A DNA stretch of 64,000 bases from Prevotella heparinolytica (lineage in GTDB: Bacteria > Bacteroidota > Bacteroidia > Bacteroidales > Bacteroidaceae): positions 1 to 64,000 of the forward strand of contig NZ_SLXB01000022.1 in assembly GCF_004342845.1 (NCBI RefSeq). Direction: 5' to 3'. The translations under genes were made by a program, and so were the position numbers. This document shows, in pieces, positions 18,226 through 26,166 of this stretch (position 1 is the stretch's first letter; the number at the start of each line of letters is the position of its first letter). Under the pieces are notes generated by a model. That model was given only the letters and a program-made list of their open reading frames with translations. It had not been told where the DNA came from and did not search any database.

Positions 18226-18320
18226 TGTTTTTCGATAAATATTTGCTGTTTTTCTTTGTCATATCAAAAATAAGATTTTTCTTTGCATATCGAAAAACGA
18301 TAAATGCATATCGAAAAACA
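18226..18320. promoter_or_regulatory. candidate operators of the CPBP-DUF2975-Xre operon
   Basis: The direct repeat TGCATATCGAAAAAC occurs at 18284-18298 and 18305-18319, 21 bp apart. The first copy extends into the small palindrome TATCG-AAAAA-CGATA, and an inverted copy (TGTTTTTCGATA) lies at 18226-18237. All three lie upstream of the operon's first reading frame at 18356. Because the operon ends with an Xre-type DNA-binding gene, these are plausible autoregulatory sites. Confidence 0.5.
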
Positions 18321-18355
18321 AAATAATAATTCATCTTAAATAGGAGGGAAAAACG

Positions 18356-18421
18356 ATGGGAACTTTGGTAATGATACTGATTTTTACAGCAACGGTGTTG
18401 GTAAATCTTTTTGTGGCATAA
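18356..18421 (+). CDS. small single-TM peptide (21 aa)
   Basis: ATG at 18356 with a strong Shine-Dalgarno-like AGGAGGGAA at 18342-18350, which is stronger than any other in this operon. It encodes a 21-residue, almost wholly hydrophobic peptide (starts MGTLVMILIFT, ends NLFVA). The stop is at 18419-18421, 16 bp before the CPBP gene. It looks like a small membrane protein or a leader peptide. The CPBP protein begins with the same MGT residues, so a duplicated start region is also possible. No family recognised. Confidence 0.5.
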   Translation: MGTLVMILIFTATVLVNLFVA

Positions 18422-18437
18422 GAAGAAGCAGGTGATT

Positions 18438-19232
18438 ATGGGAACTTCGGTTAAGCTGGTATTTATATATTTTTTAATGCAGATTTTAGGGGCATTGTTT
18501 GCTGCGCCTATCGGCTTGGTGTATGGCTACGTTGTTTACGGTCAGCTGGCTGTGGCCGAAATACAGCCCATGCTCATGAGTATGGCCATGTTGTTCGGTT
18601 TCTTGTTTATGGGGCTTTATTTGTGGCGCAAGGGCTATTTGAAGAATGATGGACGACTGTATTCGCCTGTTTCGGCTTCTTATTTGGTAATAAGCCTGAT
18701 TGCCGGATGGGGCATCATCTTCTTGGTGGATTTCGTAGTGTCGGGGCTTCACTTCCTGCCGGATTGGTTGGATTCCACGTTCGAAGCTCTGCAATCTGAC
18801 GTTTTGGGATTGCTTTGTATCACACTGCTGGGGCCGATTTTGGAAGAATTTTTATTTCGCGGTGCCATTACGAAAGTGCTGCTTCGGAAATACGATCCAT
18901 GGACGGCAATCCTGCTTTCGGGGTTGATCTTCGGCATTTTCCATATCAATCCTGCACAAGTGGTGGGCGCCTGCCTTTCGGGCTTCCTATTGGCTTGGCT
19001 TTACTACCGGACGGGAAGCCTGATACCGGGTATCCTGATCCACATACTGAATAATACGCTGAGCGTTTACCTTAGTGTTACCTACCCCGATGCGGATACC
19101 GTACGCGAACTTCTGGGGGAATCGGTTTATCCTGTTTGTCTGGGTTTCAGTATTCTGCTGCTGATATTTTCACTGCTGATGTTGAATAAATATAAACTGC
19201 CTGATACTGATATAAAAAATCTTGAATTATGA
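18438..19232 (+). CDS. CPBP family intramembrane metalloprotease
   Basis: Integral membrane protein of the CAAX-protease/bacteriocin-processing (Abi, CPBP) family, 264 aa. The conserved motifs are present in order: EEFLFRGAI (EExxxR), FGIFHINP (FxxxH) and HILNNTLSVY (HxxxN), which bind the metal. Seven or eight hydrophobic helices. The start is the ATG at 18438. It overlaps the next gene by 4 bp (ATGA), so translation is coupled. The substrate cannot be inferred; related genes sit beside bacteriocin or membrane-stress genes. Confidence 0.88.
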   Translation: MGTSVKLVFIYFLMQILGALFAAPIGLVYGYVVYGQLAVAEIQPMLMSMAMLFGFLFMGLYLWRKGYLKNDGRLYSPVSASYLVISLIAGWGIIFLVDFVVSGLHFLPDWLDSTFEALQSDVLGLLCITLLGPILEEFLFRGAITKVLLRKYDPWTAILLSGLIFGIFHINPAQVVGACLSGFLLAWLYYRTGSLIPGILIHILNNTLSVYLSVTYPDADTVRELLGESVYPVCLGFSILLLIFSLLMLNKYKLPDTDIKNLEL

Positions 19233-19906
19233 AAAGACGATTGAACATCCTTTGTGTGATTGTGATGCTGGTGTTGAGCTACTCGGTGCTCGAAGCGGGT
19301 TATTATCTTTTTCTTGGTGTAAAGTTAGGTGCGGAAGCCGGCATAGAGATAGCAAAGAACAACAAACCGGACTCCTCGGAATATCGGGAGATGGTGAATC
19401 TGAGAGTTATTGGATTGTTGCCGCATGGGCTTTCTACAAAAGGCGTACGTCTTCTATCCGACTCGGTCTACAATGAAAAGAGTGGGAGATATGTGCCTGC
19501 ATCCTATTCTTCTATGGTAATCAGTGTGGAAACCCATGCTCTTGCTTGGAAGAGAACGGTGAATGTATTGCTGGTCTTTTTGCATCTGGGGCTCTCGGTT
19601 TGGGGGATGGTGTTATTTATTCGGTTGATAATTTCCATTAATAAGTCTGATATATTCAACTGGCGGAATGTGCGTCGTTTGCGTCGTTTGGGCGTGGTGC
19701 TGATTCTTGGTTTCTGCTCTGTGTTGGCGGGAGCCTATATGGATTTGGCCTCTGTGCGTGAAGTCTTTTCGCTTCGCGGTTATGATTTAAGCCTTTCTGA
19801 AATGGCGAATGTCACCACTTTGGTGCTTGGCCTTTGCGCACTGATTGTGGGCGAGGTGTTTGCCATCGGGCTGAAGATGAAGGAGGAGCAGGATTTGACT
19901 ATATAA
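19229..19906 (+). CDS. DUF2975 family membrane protein
   Basis: 225 aa with an N-terminal TM anchor (about 7-29) and three more hydrophobic helices between ~105 and ~215. The C-terminus reads LKMKEEQDLTI, a hallmark ending of DUF2975 proteins, which are almost always encoded just before a small Xre/YozG-like HTH gene, as here. Function unknown; the pair is thought to act as a membrane-linked regulatory unit. Translationally coupled to the CPBP gene. Confidence 0.85.
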   Translation: MKRRLNILCVIVMLVLSYSVLEAGYYLFLGVKLGAEAGIEIAKNNKPDSSEYREMVNLRVIGLLPHGLSTKGVRLLSDSVYNEKSGRYVPASYSSMVISVETHALAWKRTVNVLLVFLHLGLSVWGMVLFIRLIISINKSDIFNWRNVRRLRRLGVVLILGFCSVLAGAYMDLASVREVFSLRGYDLSLSEMANVTTLVLGLCALIVGEVFAIGLKMKEEQDLTI

Positions 19907-19926
19907 AAAATGAGGAGAAGAAGCGA

Positions 19927-20142
19927 ATGATTATAGTAAACCTTGACATAATGATGGCCCGAAGGAAGATCTCTCTGGGCGAGCTGGCAGAGAAGATGGA
20001 TATTACTCCGGCCAATCTTTCCATATTGAAGACGGGAAAGGCGAAAGCCATCCGTTTTTCCACACTGGAAGCTATTTGTAAAATACTGGATTGCCAGCCG
20101 GGAGATATTCTGGAATATCGGGAGGGGGAGGAAGAGGAATAA
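19927..20142 (+). CDS. small Xre/Cro family transcriptional regulator
   Basis: 71-aa helix-turn-helix protein. The sequence MIIVNLDIMMARRKISLGEL, then MDITPANLSILKTGK (HTH recognition region) and CQPGDILEY is the YozG-like group that accompanies DUF2975. The start is the ATG at 19927, 20 bp after the DUF2975 stop. It probably represses its own operon through the repeated TATCGAAAAAC sites upstream (18226-18320). Confidence 0.9.
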   Translation: MIIVNLDIMMARRKISLGELAEKMDITPANLSILKTGKAKAIRFSTLEAICKILDCQPGDILEYREGEEEE

Positions 20143-20143
20143 C

Positions 20144-20569
20144 TCATTCCCCTTCCTTTACCTTGAATGCCAGTGCGTACATCCGTATCTGTTTCACCAT
20201 GGACAGCAATCCGTTGCTGCGGGTGGGAGAGAGGTGATCTCTCAAACCAATCTTATCTATGAAGTAGAGGTCGGCGTTCAATATCTCTTCGGGAGTGTGT
20301 CCTGAAAGCACCTTGATGAGCAATGCGATGATACCTTTTACTATCACAGCATCACTTTCTGCCCGGAACACGAGTTTCCCCTCTTCTTCGTCCGCCTGAA
20401 GCCACACACGGCTTTGGCATCCCTCAATCAGATTCTGTTCCGTTTTATATCGCTCGTCGAGCGGTTCCTGCTCGTTCCCTAAGTCGATGAGGAGTTGATA
20501 CCGATCCATCCAGTCATCGAAATCGTTGAATTCGGCTATTACTTCATCTTGTAGTTCATTGATACTCAT
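20144..20569 (-). CDS. sufE: SufE-like sulfur acceptor
   Basis: 141-aa cytoplasmic protein that accepts persulfide sulfur from the SufS cysteine desulfurase for Fe-S cluster assembly. The acceptor Cys is residue 51 in IEGCQSRVW, the family signature. The rest (VIVKGIIALLIKVLSGHTPEE, RSNGLLSMVKQI) also fits SufE. No suf operon is adjacent. Convergent with the Xre gene, with 1 bp between stops. The M28 peptidase gene lies upstream on the same strand. Confidence 0.92.
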   Translation of the reverse strand: MSINELQDEVIAEFNDFDDWMDRYQLLIDLGNEQEPLDERYKTEQNLIEGCQSRVWLQADEEEGKLVFRAESDAVIVKGIIALLIKVLSGHTPEEILNADLYFIDKIGLRDHLSPTRSNGLLSMVKQIRMYALAFKVKEGE

Positions 20570-20644
20570 ATCTATCTCTTTCCTTTTTATTCTCTTTTCT
20601 AATTTCTTTTTTCTACTTTCTCTGACATCTTTTTTTCTAACGCC

Positions 20645-21655
20645 TCACTTCTCTCCATACACCACCTCCAGTACCGTTTGCCCCACGGCATTCAGCGTAG
20701 CTTTGTCAATGAGGCTCATGTTGTCGTCCATCGTGTGCCAGAAGTCTCCGAACCCCTTATCGCTTTCGGGGTCGTAGCTGATGATATCTACGCAGGGAAT
20801 CTTCCGGAGGTTATACACATATAAGTGGTCGTCGGTCACCTCGCTTCCCTGTTCTTTGGGGAAAAAGCTGCCGAATCCCAAACGGTGAGCGGTATCCCAT
20901 ATCTTCTTTACCTGCTTGTTGGCAGTGCGTAAGGAGAAGCGTTCCTGATAGAAGGTGGCATTCTTTCCGCCTACCATGTCCAGCAAAATGCCGAAGCGGG
21001 CATTGTATCCCTCTACGTGGGGGATGCGTCCCCAGTATTGCGACCCCAGGCACCAAGTGTGCGCTTTATACTCTCCCTTGTAAAAAGAAGGTATTCCATA
21101 GTCTTCGGCATCGAAGAAGATGATATCTATGCCGATGGCGGGAGCTTGTTGTTGCAGTTGGCGGGCTACTTCGAGCAACACGCCCACACCGCTGGCACCA
21201 TCGTTTACGCCGAGAATAGGTTTCTTGTGGTTCTTCTTGTCGCTGTCTTCATCGGCATAAGGACGGCTGTCCCAATGTGCACAGAGCAGAACCCGTCTTT
21301 TGCTTTCGGGGTTGTAGGCACCGATGATGTTGCGGGCTTTCAGTATGGTGTTGTCATACGTCACGAGGTCGGCATACTGGTTGTAGACTTTGGCTCCGAA
21401 GGCTTCAAGCTTACCGGCCAGAAAGTTACCGCAGGCTTTGTGAGCTGCGGTGTTGGGCACACGAGGCCCGAAGTCGGCCTGAATCTGAATATAGTGGTAG
21501 GCACTGTCGGCATTGAAGGGCGGCACGTTCACGGAGTTCGAGGTGATGGAGGCTTCGGGGCTGTCGGCCGGTTTATCACGTTTGTTGCTGCATGCCACTG
21601 CTGCTATGACCAGCAACATAAGCATCGGGATGAAGGTGTAATTTCGCTTCTTCAT
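20645..21655 (-). CDS. M28 family peptidase / glutaminyl-cyclase-like lipoprotein
   Basis: Exported zinc-dependent enzyme, 336 aa, with a lipoprotein signal (LLVIAAVACSNK, Cys ~22). Metal-binding residues of the M28 fold are visible: CAHWDSRPYADED (His, Asp), VNDGASGVGVLLE (Asp), FFDAEDYG (Glu/Asp) and FWHTMDD (His). This arrangement fits both aminopeptidases and bacterial glutaminyl-peptide cyclotransferases. It overlaps the upstream LD-carboxypeptidase gene by 4 bp, so the two form an operon, perhaps for peptide or peptidoglycan processing. Confidence 0.88.
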   Translation of the reverse strand: MKKRNYTFIPMLMLLVIAAVACSNKRDKPADSPEASITSNSVNVPPFNADSAYHYIQIQADFGPRVPNTAAHKACGNFLAGKLEAFGAKVYNQYADLVTYDNTILKARNIIGAYNPESKRRVLLCAHWDSRPYADEDSDKKNHKKPILGVNDGASGVGVLLEVARQLQQQAPAIGIDIIFFDAEDYGIPSFYKGEYKAHTWCLGSQYWGRIPHVEGYNARFGILLDMVGGKNATFYQERFSLRTANKQVKKIWDTAHRLGFGSFFPKEQGSEVTDDHLYVYNLRKIPCVDIISYDPESDKGFGDFWHTMDDNMSLIDKATLNAVGQTVLEVVYGEK

Positions 21656-22590
21656 TGTTCTGTATTAAAATTTAATTTGACTTCTTTCTTATCTACAGTC
21701 AGCTCAACTTCGGCCCCGTTTATCAGAGGGACGTTCATGCTGACGTGACCGACGGGGAAATGAAAGCATACCGGATAGTCGTACTCTTTTACCAAGTCGG
21801 ACAGTGCTCCGTATAAATCTTTTCCTAAGGATCTGGTCTCTTCGTATTCGGTGAACCGACCGATGATGAGGCCGGAGAGCTTTTCGAGTATGCCACCCAG
21901 TTTCAGGTTGTACATCATGCGCTCCACGGCATGAGGGCGTTCGCCCACGTCTTCGATGAAGAGGATGGTGTTTTCGGCCGGAATATCATACGGGGTACCG
22001 CGCAAGCCATAGAGCACGGCCAGATTGCCGCCACGCAGGATACCTTTGCTTCTGCCTTTCCGGTTGAGTTTGTGTCCTGCGCAGGTATAGCCACAGTCTG
22101 CTTCTTCTCCGAACGCATTGCCGAAGAGGATATTCCTTAGCGACAGCGTGCAAAAGTCGTCTTCCGGCTCTACGGTGAGGTGTCGTGCCATGGGAGCGTG
22201 CAAGGAAGCAAAACCGTTCTGCTGAAAAATATTGTGAAGCACCGTGATGTCGCTGAATCCGATGAGCCATTTGGGGTGTTGCTTGAATCGGGTGAAGTCC
22301 TGTTTCCCGGCCAGATGCACGGCTCCATATCCGCCGCGGCTGCACAATATGACTTTGGCCTTTTCGTCGTCCATTGCTTCTTGCAGGTCTTCGAGACGTT
22401 GGCGGATGCTTCCTGCATACGTTCCGTGCGAACCGTCGGCATGCTTTGCCAGTACTGCTTCAAGTCCCCACGACTCCAAGCGTTTGCAAGCCCCTTTCAG
22501 AAATGACTTGTCTATTTTGCCGGAAGGAGAAAGAATAATGACCCGGTCACCCTCTTGCAGGTGTGGAGGAAAAATAAGGCTGTTGCTCAT
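21652..22590 (-). CDS. LD-carboxypeptidase (S66 family)
   Basis: Cytoplasmic serine peptidase that removes the terminal D-alanine from murein tetrapeptides during cell-wall recycling. Family motifs: GDRVIILSPSGKID near the N-terminus, CSRGGYGAVHL, and the nucleophile region IGFSDITVLHN, with LFIEDVGERPHAVERM and VCFHFPVGHV later. 312 aa, usual length. The start is the ATG at 22590; ten upstream in-frame residues lack family similarity. Overlaps the M28 gene. Confidence 0.9.
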   Translation of the reverse strand: MSNSLIFPPHLQEGDRVIILSPSGKIDKSFLKGACKRLESWGLEAVLAKHADGSHGTYAGSIRQRLEDLQEAMDDEKAKVILCSRGGYGAVHLAGKQDFTRFKQHPKWLIGFSDITVLHNIFQQNGFASLHAPMARHLTVEPEDDFCTLSLRNILFGNAFGEEADCGYTCAGHKLNRKGRSKGILRGGNLAVLYGLRGTPYDIPAENTILFIEDVGERPHAVERMMYNLKLGGILEKLSGLIIGRFTEYEETRSLGKDLYGALSDLVKEYDYPVCFHFPVGHVSMNVPLINGAEVELTVDKKEVKLNFNTEQ

Positions 22591-22867
22591 ATCTGCGATG
22601 TATTTTCTGCAAAAGTACATAATTCACCACAGAGGACACTGCGTGCCGCAGAGTTTTTTTGTTTATTTCACTGCTGCAATCGCAGAATAATTGTCTTTCC
22701 TCTTTTCGCAGAGCTGCTTTTTCGAGGAGAAATGCTTTGATATTTCGCCTCTTCTGCCTCTTCTTTCGGCGGTTTGTGTCAAAAGGATATTAAGCATCCA
22801 AAATTTCAGGGTAATATATACTGTTTTTCTCGACATTTTTCTCGATATTTGCTGAAAATCTAACGTT

Positions 22868-23785
22868 ATGGAACCAATTCGGAGTTTTAATCAGTTGACC
22901 GCTCATCTGAGAACCTTGAATAGAAGGAAACGTATTGCGGTAGTTTGCGCCAATGATCCCAATACAGAATATGCCATTGCACGCGCGCTTGAAGAAGGTA
23001 TAGCAGAATTTCTGATGATTGGAGATTCTTCCATCTTGGAGAAATATCAAACCTTGAAGAATTATCCCCGATACGTCAAGACCGTGCATGTGGACGATCC
23101 CGATGAGGCTGCGCGCGAAGCTGTCCGCATTGTCCGCGAAGGCGGAGCCGATATCCTGATGAAAGGCATCATCAATACCGATAATCTGCTTCGTGCCATT
23201 CTCGACAAAGAGCATGGTTTGTTGCCCAAAGGGCGAATCCTTACCCATCTGGCCGTGATGCAGATACCTACATACGATAAACTGTTATTCTTTTCGGATG
23301 CGGCCGTTATTCCACGTCCCACGTTGCAACAACGCATCGAAATGATAGGGTATGCCCTTGGCACCTGCCGTCACTTCGGCATAGAACAGCCGCGCGTTGC
23401 GCTGATTCATTGCACAGAGAAGGTCAGCGCAAAGTTTCCGCACTCATTGGATTATGTGAATATTGTGGAGCTGGCCGAAGCAGGAGAGTTTGGCAATGCC
23501 ATCATCGACGGCCCTCTGGACGTGAAGACCGCCTGCGAGAAGACAAGCGGCGATATCAAAGGCATCGTTTCGCCCATCAACGGCGAGGCGGACGTTCTGA
23601 TATTTCCTAATATAGAGTCGGGCAATGCTTTTTATAAGGCTGTTTCCCTCTTCTCTCATGCCGACATGGCCGGGCTACTTCAAGGACCTGTTTGTCCGGT
23701 GGTATTGCCGTCGCGCAGTGACTCCGGACTTTCCAAATATTACAGCATGGCGATGGCGTGCCTGACTTGCGAAGGCGACTTGTGA
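22868..23785 (+). CDS. ptb: phosphate butyryltransferase (phosphate acyltransferase)
   Basis: 305-aa enzyme converting butyryl-CoA (or branched acyl-CoA) and phosphate to the acyl phosphate. Sequence features of the PTA/PTB family: RIAVVCANDPNTEYAIARAL, GGADILMKGIINTDNLLRA and VLPSRSDSGLSKYYSMAMA near the C-terminus. It is followed 60 bp later by butyrate kinase, giving the classical ptb-buk pair. In Bacteroides such pairs probably serve branched-chain or propionate/butyrate acid formation with ATP gain. Confidence 0.93.
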   Translation: MEPIRSFNQLTAHLRTLNRRKRIAVVCANDPNTEYAIARALEEGIAEFLMIGDSSILEKYQTLKNYPRYVKTVHVDDPDEAAREAVRIVREGGADILMKGIINTDNLLRAILDKEHGLLPKGRILTHLAVMQIPTYDKLLFFSDAAVIPRPTLQQRIEMIGYALGTCRHFGIEQPRVALIHCTEKVSAKFPHSLDYVNIVELAEAGEFGNAIIDGPLDVKTACEKTSGDIKGIVSPINGEADVLIFPNIESGNAFYKAVSLFSHADMAGLLQGPVCPVVLPSRSDSGLSKYYSMAMACLTCEGDL

Positions 23786-23845
23786 TGATGGGACGGAACT
23801 TGCCGTGTGTCTCTCTTTATCTTATTTATAACTCGTAATTTGTTA

Positions 23846-24916
23846 ATGTCAACAATGCATATACTTGCCGTAAATCCCGGTTCCACATCAACAAAGATTG
23901 CTGTGTATGAAGACAAAACGCCCCTATTGGTGAATAATATTCGTCATTCGGTAGAAGAACTCTCCAAATATCCCCATGTTGTCGATCAGTTTGAATTCCG
24001 CAAGAATCTGGTGCTGGAGGCACTGGAGGCCAATGGCATCCCTTTCCGGTTCGATGCCATCGTGGGGCGTGGAGGCTTATTGAAACCTATTTCCGGCGGA
24101 GTTTACGAAGTGAACGATGCCATGCTGGACGATATTTCCCACGCCATGCGCAGTCATGCCTGTAACTTGGGATGCGTCATTGCTGCCGAGCTGGCTGCCA
24201 TGTCGCCCGGTTGCCGTGCCTTCATAGCCGATCCGGGAGTGGTGGACGAGTTGGACGAAACGGCCCGCATCACCGGTTCGCCCCTGATGCCTCGCATCAC
24301 CATCTGGCATGCTCTGAATCAGCGTGCCATCGCCCGCCGTTATGCTTCCGAACGAAACATCCGCTACGAAGATTTGAACTTGATTATTTGTCATCTGGGA
24401 GGTGGCATTTCCGTAGGTACTCACCTTCGGGGACGTGCTGTCGACGTGAACAATGCGCTCGATGGCGAAGGACCTTTCTCGCCCGAACGTGCCGGTACTC
24501 TTCCTGCAGGTCAACTGATAGACTTATGCTATTCCGGCCGCTTTACGAAAGAAGAGTTGAAGAAGCGCATTTCCGGCAGTGCAGGATTGGCCGCCCATCT
24601 GGGCACAACGGATATCCCGGCCATAGAGAAGAGAATCGAATCGGGCGACGAGCATGCCGAGCTGGTGCTGAATGCTATGATTTACCAGATTGCCAAATGT
24701 GTGGGAGCTGCCGCCGTTGTTCTCTATGGCAAGATAGATGCCGTTTTGCTTACGGGAGGGATGGCTCATTCGGAATACATCACTTCGCGATTGAAGGAGC
24801 GTATTTCGTTTCTTGCTCCTGTTCACATCTATCCGGGTGAGGATGAATTGGAGGCATTGGCTTTGAATGCCTTGGGTGCGTTGCGTGGAGAACTGGCAGT
24901 GCAGGTTTATCGGTAA
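23846..24916 (+). CDS. buk: butyrate kinase
   Basis: Acetokinase-family enzyme (ASKHA fold) making ATP from butyryl phosphate, 356 aa. Motifs: ILAVNPGSTSTKIAVYED (N-terminal phosphate loop), IVGRGGLLKPISGGVY, ICHLGGGISVGTHLRGR and LLTGGMAHSEYI. The start is the ATG at 23846; a second ATG nine bases on is possible. Works with the phosphate butyryltransferase just upstream. Last housekeeping gene before the CRISPR locus. Confidence 0.94.
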   Translation: MSTMHILAVNPGSTSTKIAVYEDKTPLLVNNIRHSVEELSKYPHVVDQFEFRKNLVLEALEANGIPFRFDAIVGRGGLLKPISGGVYEVNDAMLDDISHAMRSHACNLGCVIAAELAAMSPGCRAFIADPGVVDELDETARITGSPLMPRITIWHALNQRAIARRYASERNIRYEDLNLIICHLGGGISVGTHLRGRAVDVNNALDGEGPFSPERAGTLPAGQLIDLCYSGRFTKEELKKRISGSAGLAAHLGTTDIPAIEKRIESGDEHAELVLNAMIYQIAKCVGAAAVVLYGKIDAVLLTGGMAHSEYITSRLKERISFLAPVHIYPGEDELEALALNALGALRGELAVQVYR

Positions 24917-25019
24917 TGGCATTGGGTGGGAAAGCCGCGTCGTCGGCATAATCGTGCCCATTCAAATTTTTCAGGCAAAAGTATTCGTAAAGAAAAAAAA
25001 CTTATATCTTTGTCTTTGT

Positions 25020-25098
25020 GTTAAGTTAATAAATTGATTAAGGTCGATTTTTGACTGTTTCGGATCGGAAAGTATGGGGGTACTTTCCGATCTTTTTT
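25020..25098 (+). ncRNA. candidate small RNA with own promoter and terminator
   Basis: A -7 box TATCTTTG at 25005-25012 (weak -33) would start transcription near 25020. About 43 nt later a perfect 12-bp hairpin with a 6-nt loop and a run of six T ends it (25063-25098). No reading frame lies between. A short ~80-nt RNA is therefore predicted between buk and the cas operon. No known RNA family recognised. Confidence 0.4.
25063..25098 (+). terminator. intrinsic terminator
   Basis: Perfect 12-bp stem GATCGGAAAGTA / TACTTTCCGATC, loop TGGGGG, then TTTTTT. The strongest canonical terminator seen in the window. Confidence 0.85.
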
Positions 25099-25106
25099 AT
25101 TCTGAA

Positions 25107-25401
25107 GGTTCGTATCGAAAATCTTTGTGTCTGCCCAAAAATCTCTCGATTAGATTGATTCCTCCTAAAACCAATTCTATGGAAGATACCTACACATTTC
25201 CCATCAATCATGTATTTTTTTATCCGTGATGCAAATTTCTTGCAAAAAATACTTGCTGTATAATAAATCTCTGTATATTTAGGCACAGTGAACACAGCGC
25301 TAATCGTTCAAATGTTATGATTAGGCACATAAATCTAATACTTTTATCGCTAAACTTCTGATAATAAGAAAAATATCTGGCAGATTATATCGGTCTCACG
25401 T
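25107..25401 (-). mobile_element. IS982-family relic upstream of cas6
   Basis: The right end (25387-25401, ATATCGGTCTCACGT) matches the terminus of the intact IS982 element at 40059-40073 (ATATCGAACTCACGT). From 25295 leftward the minus strand reads MFTVPKYTEIYYTASIFCKK, clearly the transposase N-terminus (intact copy: MFTESKVTEIYCMADDFCKE). A short C-terminal-like stretch (GQTQRF versus GQLRIF) lies near the other end. The middle is deleted, so this is an inactive, MITE-like derivative. Same orientation as the intact copy. Confidence 0.75.
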
Positions 25402-25446
25402 TAACCTACTATTTTTCAATTACTAAGGTCGACTGATGAATAAATA

Positions 25447-25454
25447 TAATTTTG
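25447..25454 (+). promoter_or_regulatory. putative -7 promoter box of the cas operon
   Basis: TAATTTTG matches TAnnTTTG and lies 23 bp before the cas6 ATG. No good -33 element is seen 19-21 bp upstream, so it may need an activator or be weak. It lies about 45 bp downstream of the IS982 relic terminus. Confidence 0.4.
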
Positions 25455-25476
25455 CAAAAAGCATTAGTTGATCATT

Positions 25477-26148
25477 ATGAATAGAGTTAAACTACTTCTG
25501 ATACGATTTATCAATTCAATTCCACAAAGGGAGATACAACATTTTCGTGGAGCTATTATTCAAGCTATGGGGTCGGCCAATGTGCTGTTTCACAACCATG
25601 AGGAAGGAGGCTTTCGTTATTCGTATCCTCTTATTCAATACAAGCGTATCGGTGGTAATGCCGCTATTGTCTGTGTTGGCGATGGGACAGAAGTGATTGG
25701 CGATTTTTTCTCCAACTGCAACTTTGATATCGTATTGGGCAACACTCCGTTGCATTTGGAGGTATTTCAGATAAAAGCAGAGCAGGTATTGATACAGGTC
25801 TGGGACGACCTTTTTTCATATACTTTGCGAAAATGGCTACCACTCAATCAAGGCAACTATCAAGAGTATATGCAATTGGAAAGTCTTTCAGAACAATGCG
25901 CTTTTTTAGAACGAGTCTTGACGGGCAATTTGCTTTCGTTTGCTTCCGGTCTAAATATCCACTTTGACCAAGAGGTGAAGGTACATATCACTGCCTTAGA
26001 AGATGTTCGTACCTATTCGTACAAAGGTATTCGGATGCAGGGCTTCGATATACAATTCAAGAGCAATGTAAGCCTACCCGACTACATAGGACTTGGAAAG
26101 AGTGTGAGTGTAGGATTCGGGGTGGTGAAAAGAACAATTAGAAAATAA
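25477..26148 (+). CDS. cas6: Cas6 crRNA-processing endoribonuclease
   Basis: First gene of the type III-A operon, 223 aa. Cas6 cuts the CRISPR transcript within each repeat to give crRNAs with an 8-nt 5' tag. The N-terminal half follows the Cas6 RAMP pattern (LLLIRFINSIPQREIQHFRG), and the C-terminus carries the glycine-rich loop of the family, GLGKSVSVGFGVVKR. The start is the ATG at 25477 (an upstream in-frame TTG is less likely). Unlike Cas6-RT-Cas1 triple fusions, here Cas6 is a separate protein. csm1 follows after 18 bp. Confidence 0.88.
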   Translation: MNRVKLLLIRFINSIPQREIQHFRGAIIQAMGSANVLFHNHEEGGFRYSYPLIQYKRIGGNAAIVCVGDGTEVIGDFFSNCNFDIVLGNTPLHLEVFQIKAEQVLIQVWDDLFSYTLRKWLPLNQGNYQEYMQLESLSEQCAFLERVLTGNLLSFASGLNIHFDQEVKVHITALEDVRTYSYKGIRMQGFDIQFKSNVSLPDYIGLGKSVSVGFGVVKRTIRK

Positions 26149-26166
26149 ACAATAAGTAAGAATAAT

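Noticed and set aside
25038..25295. 85-codon minus-strand frame upstream of cas6 as a real cas-associated gene
   Set aside because: It is an internally deleted IS982 transposase relic, matched at the N-terminus and terminal repeat to the intact copy.
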